Source: an uncultured Woeseiaceae bacterium
GTDB taxonomy: Bacteria > Pseudomonadota > Gammaproteobacteria > Woeseiales > Woeseiaceae
Direction of reading: 5' to 3'
Length of the DNA stretch: 15,287 nucleotides
Assembly: GCA_947259435.1 (NCBI GenBank)
Contig: CAMYMP010000321.1
Span: 1 to 15,287 of the forward strand
Below the pieces are notes generated by a model. That model was not told where the DNA came from. It saw only the letters and a program-made list of their open reading frames with translations, and searched no databases. This document shows, in pieces, positions 13,116 to 15,287 of the stretch (position 1 is the first letter of the stretch; every line of letters starts with the position of its first letter). The translations under genes were made by a program, and so were the position numbers.

Positions 13116-14569
13116 AACTCTACCCTTACATCACTGCAGAAGTTGATCAGTCAAGAAGCGGACGCAGCATTGCCGCCTTCTTCGATTTCGACGGAACCTT
13201 GATTGCCGGCTACTCGGTCGCATCGTTCATGCAGCGGCGCATGCTGAGCGGCGCAATGCCTCCTCGCGAAGCGCTCGGACAGCTGATCGCGGGCTGGCAG
13301 TTCGGCATCAACCGGGCCGGCTTTGCGGATGTGCTGATGCAGTCAGCGGCAACTCTGCGCGGCATGTCAGACGCGATTTTCAGCGAGACGGCCAGGGATG
13401 TCTATGAAAAAGACCTGTCCGGTAATATCTATCCTGAGGCTCGCGCGCTCGTTGACGCCCATCGTGCCAAGGGACATACGGTCGTCATTGTGTCGTCGGC
13501 AACGCAGTACCAGGTTCAGCACGTGGCGGCTGAACTGGGCATCGAGCACGTGCTTTGCACGCGCCTCGAGGTCGCCGATGGTGCGTTGACCGGCGCGATC
13601 GTCCCGCCAGTCTGTTACGGCGAAGGCAAGCTCGAAGCAGCACGGAGTTTCGCCGAGGAGAACCGCGTCAGCATGGACCGGAGCTATTTCTATACCGACG
13701 GCCGCGAAGATATTCCGCTGCTCGAGGCCGTCGGATTCCCACGGCCACTCAATCCCGACGACGAACTGGACAAAAAAGCGAGGCGCGAAGGCTGGCCTGT
13801 ACAGCGCTTTGCCAGTCGCGGCCTGCCCAGCCTCACCGACATCGTGCGGACCAGCCTGGTCTACGGGGGACTCGTGGGCTCGTTTCTGAGCGGACTACCG
13901 GCGTATTTCCTCAACCAGTCGAAGCGCGACCTCGTCAATGTCGCCATACCGACCTGGGGCGACTTCGGCAGCGCGGTTGCAGGACTCGACGTAGAAACCG
14001 TGGGCGAGGAGAACGTGTGGTCGACCCGTCCGGCCGTCTTCATTTTCAATCACCAGAGTTCAACCGACGCGCTGATCCTTTCGCGTCTGCTGCGCCGCGA
14101 TTTCACGGGCGTCGCGAAGAAAGAGATGCTGTCGAATCCGCTCCTCGGCACGATTCTCGGCGCCGTAGGCACGGTGTTTATCGATCGTAACGACCATAGC
14201 AAGGCGATCGAGGCATTGCAGCCTGCTGTCGACCGCCTCAAGCACGGAACTTCGTTTGTGATCGCGCCCGAGGGACAGCGCGGCCTCGGTTACAAACTGG
14301 GCCCGTTCAAGATGGGCGCGTTCCACATCGCAATGCAGGCCGGCGTGCCCATCGTGCCAATCGTGATCGCAAACTCGGCCGACTCGATGCCAAAAAGCGG
14401 GGTGATCATTCGGCCGGCCCGGATCAAGGTCAAGGTCTTGCCACCAATCAAGACAAACGACTGGACGACAGCAACGATTCATGAGCACGTCGATGAAATC
14501 CGTCAGATGTTTCTCGAGGAACTCGGTCAGGCGACCGATCAGGACAAGCAGCTGCGGCGCGTCAAATAA
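13112..14569 (+). CDS. HAD-IB phosphatase / lysophospholipid acyltransferase (PlsC-type) fusion
   Basis: A 485-residue two-domain enzyme. Domain 1 (about 20-215) is an HAD-IB phosphatase of the SerB-like type: DFDGTL (25-30), motif II SSA (128-130), Lys173 in GEGKLEAA, and motif IV DGRED (196-200) before IPLLEAVG. A hydrophobic segment (about 250-268) links to domain 2 (about 305-440), a PlsC-type acyltransferase with the NHQSSTD box (HX4D: His314, Asp319), FIDRN (356-360), APEGQRG (385-391, a variant of the common PEGTR motif) and VPIVPIVIAN. Such fusions are known and are linked to phosphatidic-acid or diacylglycerol formation; the combined activity could make lysophosphatidate to phosphatidate and remove a phosphate elsewhere. 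AAAGG lies about 7 nt before the ATG. Confidence 0.9.
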   Translation: MKLYPYITAEVDQSRSGRSIAAFFDFDGTLIAGYSVASFMQRRMLSGAMPPREALGQLIAGWQFGINRAGFADVLMQSAATLRGMSDAIFSETARDVYEKDLSGNIYPEARALVDAHRAKGHTVVIVSSATQYQVQHVAAELGIEHVLCTRLEVADGALTGAIVPPVCYGEGKLEAARSFAEENRVSMDRSYFYTDGREDIPLLEAVGFPRPLNPDDELDKKARREGWPVQRFASRGLPSLTDIVRTSLVYGGLVGSFLSGLPAYFLNQSKRDLVNVAIPTWGDFGSAVAGLDVETVGEENVWSTRPAVFIFNHQSSTDALILSRLLRRDFTGVAKKEMLSNPLLGTILGAVGTVFIDRNDHSKAIEALQPAVDRLKHGTSFVIAPEGQRGLGYKLGPFKMGAFHIAMQAGVPIVPIVIANSADSMPKSGVIIRPARIKVKVLPPIKTNDWTTATIHEHVDEIRQMFLEELGQATDQDKQLRRVK

Positions 14570-14586
14570 TCGTGTAGAAACATACG

Positions 14587-15287
14587 ATGCCGCGAATACT
14601 CGATAAACCGGAGTTTCACAGCGAGCTCGGATCTATTGCCAGAGCTTCGGGACAGCCGGTCGAGACAGCATGGACAGAGGCTCGCGACAACCTCGAGGAG
14701 ATGCGCGGTGACCGCAAAGGCATGGCGGTCAGTGCCTTCGCCTGGCTCAGCCGCTACGTGTGCCGCCGCGGCTATCACCCCGACTACTACTACGACACCA
14801 AAGAACTCGAATGGGTGCGGAGCCTCGCCGCAAAGAAGTCCGTCGTGTACCTCGTTACACACAAGACTTACCTGGATTTCTTCGTTCTGTACGATTTCTT
14901 CTACCGCAACGGCATCGCGCCGCCTTATATCTTCGGCGGCATCAACATGGCCTTCTCGGGATTCGGCTCGTTCGCACGACGCGCCGGCGGGATCTTCATC
15001 CGGCGCACGTTTGCTGACAAGACCATATACAAGGCCGTATTGCGGCGCTACATCCAGCACCTGATCAGTGAAGGGTGCTCGTTCAGCTGGGCAATCGAAG
15101 GCACCCGATCACGCACCGGCAAGCTCGTCCAGCCGAAGTTCGGGCTCCTGAAGTACGTAGCCGATGCGGCACGGCCGCTGGGGGATGACGCCGTCGCGTA
15201 CATTCCAGTGTCCGTCTCTTACGATCAGATCCCGGACGTCATCGACATGTCGGCTCAGGAAGCCGGTGCGACAAAAGAACCCGAGAG
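14587..15287 (+). CDS. PlsB-like glycerol-3-phosphate acyltransferase, 3'-truncated by window
   Basis: The first 233 codons of an acyltransferase of the PlsB/DHAPAT type, which puts the first acyl chain on glycerol 3-phosphate; the frame is open to the window end. Seen: block I HKTYLDFF (His92, Asp97), block II GGINMAFSGFGSFARRAGGIFIRR (continuous over 117-140), block III SWAIEGTRSRTGK (167-179), and block IV AYIPVSVSYDQIPD (204-217). The ATG at 14587 is 17 nt after the previous stop; the Shine-Dalgarno is weak (TAGAAA), and an in-frame ATG at codon 39 seems too late because conserved sequence precedes it only loosely. A full family member is at least about 500 residues, so much is missing. 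With the preceding PlsC-type enzyme this gives two successive acylation steps. Confidence 0.9.
   Translation, partial: MPRILDKPEFHSELGSIARASGQPVETAWTEARDNLEEMRGDRKGMAVSAFAWLSRYVCRRGYHPDYYYDTKELEWVRSLAAKKSVVYLVTHKTYLDFFVLYDFFYRNGIAPPYIFGGINMAFSGFGSFARRAGGIFIRRTFADKTIYKAVLRRYIQHLISEGCSFSWAIEGTRSRTGKLVQPKFGLLKYVADAARPLGDDAVAYIPVSVSYDQIPDVIDMSAQEAGATKEPE

Noticed and set aside
14539..15060. Minus-strand open frame of 173 codons opposite the PlsB-like gene
   Set aside because: The plus strand carries intact PlsB blocks I and II here, so the minus frame is a shadow.
1..15287. CRISPR array, tRNA, insertion sequence or prophage
   Set aside because: I saw no regularly spaced repeats, no transposase or integrase motifs, and no cloverleaf-like sequence; the gaps are too short to hide much.

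Overview
The window reads as a chromosomal stretch of a free-living, moderately GC-rich proteobacterium. The best guess is a gammaproteobacterium of an environmental, lipid-degrading kind. This rests on the mix of CoA-ester catabolism genes, an HAD/PlsC fusion and a PlsB-like acyltransferase, and no marker gene confirms it. Coding density is very high and no gap exceeds 300 bases. I see no rRNA, tRNA, CRISPR array, insertion sequence or phage gene.

Layout. (1) Bases 2-1066 (+): the 3' part of a FadA/AtoB-type thiolase whose start lies before the window. (2) 1180-1572 (+): a small VOC/glyoxalase-fold gene of visibly lower GC. (3) Minus-strand group read from about 4401 down to 1662: a membrane protein of the DUF1295/steroid 5-alpha-reductase type, a tandem-domain HxlR regulator overlapping it by 4 nt, then a Cof-type HAD phosphatase after a 125-nt gap. 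(4) 4492-5463 (+): a nitronate-monooxygenase-like flavin oxidoreductase, divergent from group 3. (5) A five-gene minus-strand operon read from 11231 down to 5467: hotdog thioesterase, PaaN-type aldehyde dehydrogenase, SCP2-like thiolase, AMP-forming acyl-CoA ligase, MFE-2-type short-chain dehydrogenase. (6) A plus-strand operon from 11344 to beyond the window: alpha/beta hydrolase, hemerythrin-domain protein, HAD-phosphatase/LPLAT fusion, PlsB-like acyltransferase (cut by the window end).

How the genes may work together. Group 5 supplies substrate activation (ligase), 3-hydroxyacyl-CoA oxidation (SDR), thiolysis (thiolase), aldehyde oxidation (PaaN-like) and CoA release (thioesterase). It looks like a beta-oxidation-type pathway for an unusual carboxylic acid, but it has no acyl-CoA dehydrogenase, no enoyl-CoA hydratase and none of the ring-epoxidase genes that normally accompany PaaN. 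Group 6 looks like glycerolipid or neutral-lipid synthesis and remodelling. Groups 5 and 6 diverge from one 112-nt region (11232-11343) with a consensus -10 box inside an imperfect inverted repeat, so breakdown and synthesis may share one switch.

The best candidates for something undescribed are the orphan PaaN operon, the hydrolase-hemerythrin-acyltransferase operon, the duplicated HxlR regulator with two identical Cys/His clusters, and the partial thiolase with Ser at the usual second catalytic Cys. No obviously new defence or mobile system is visible.
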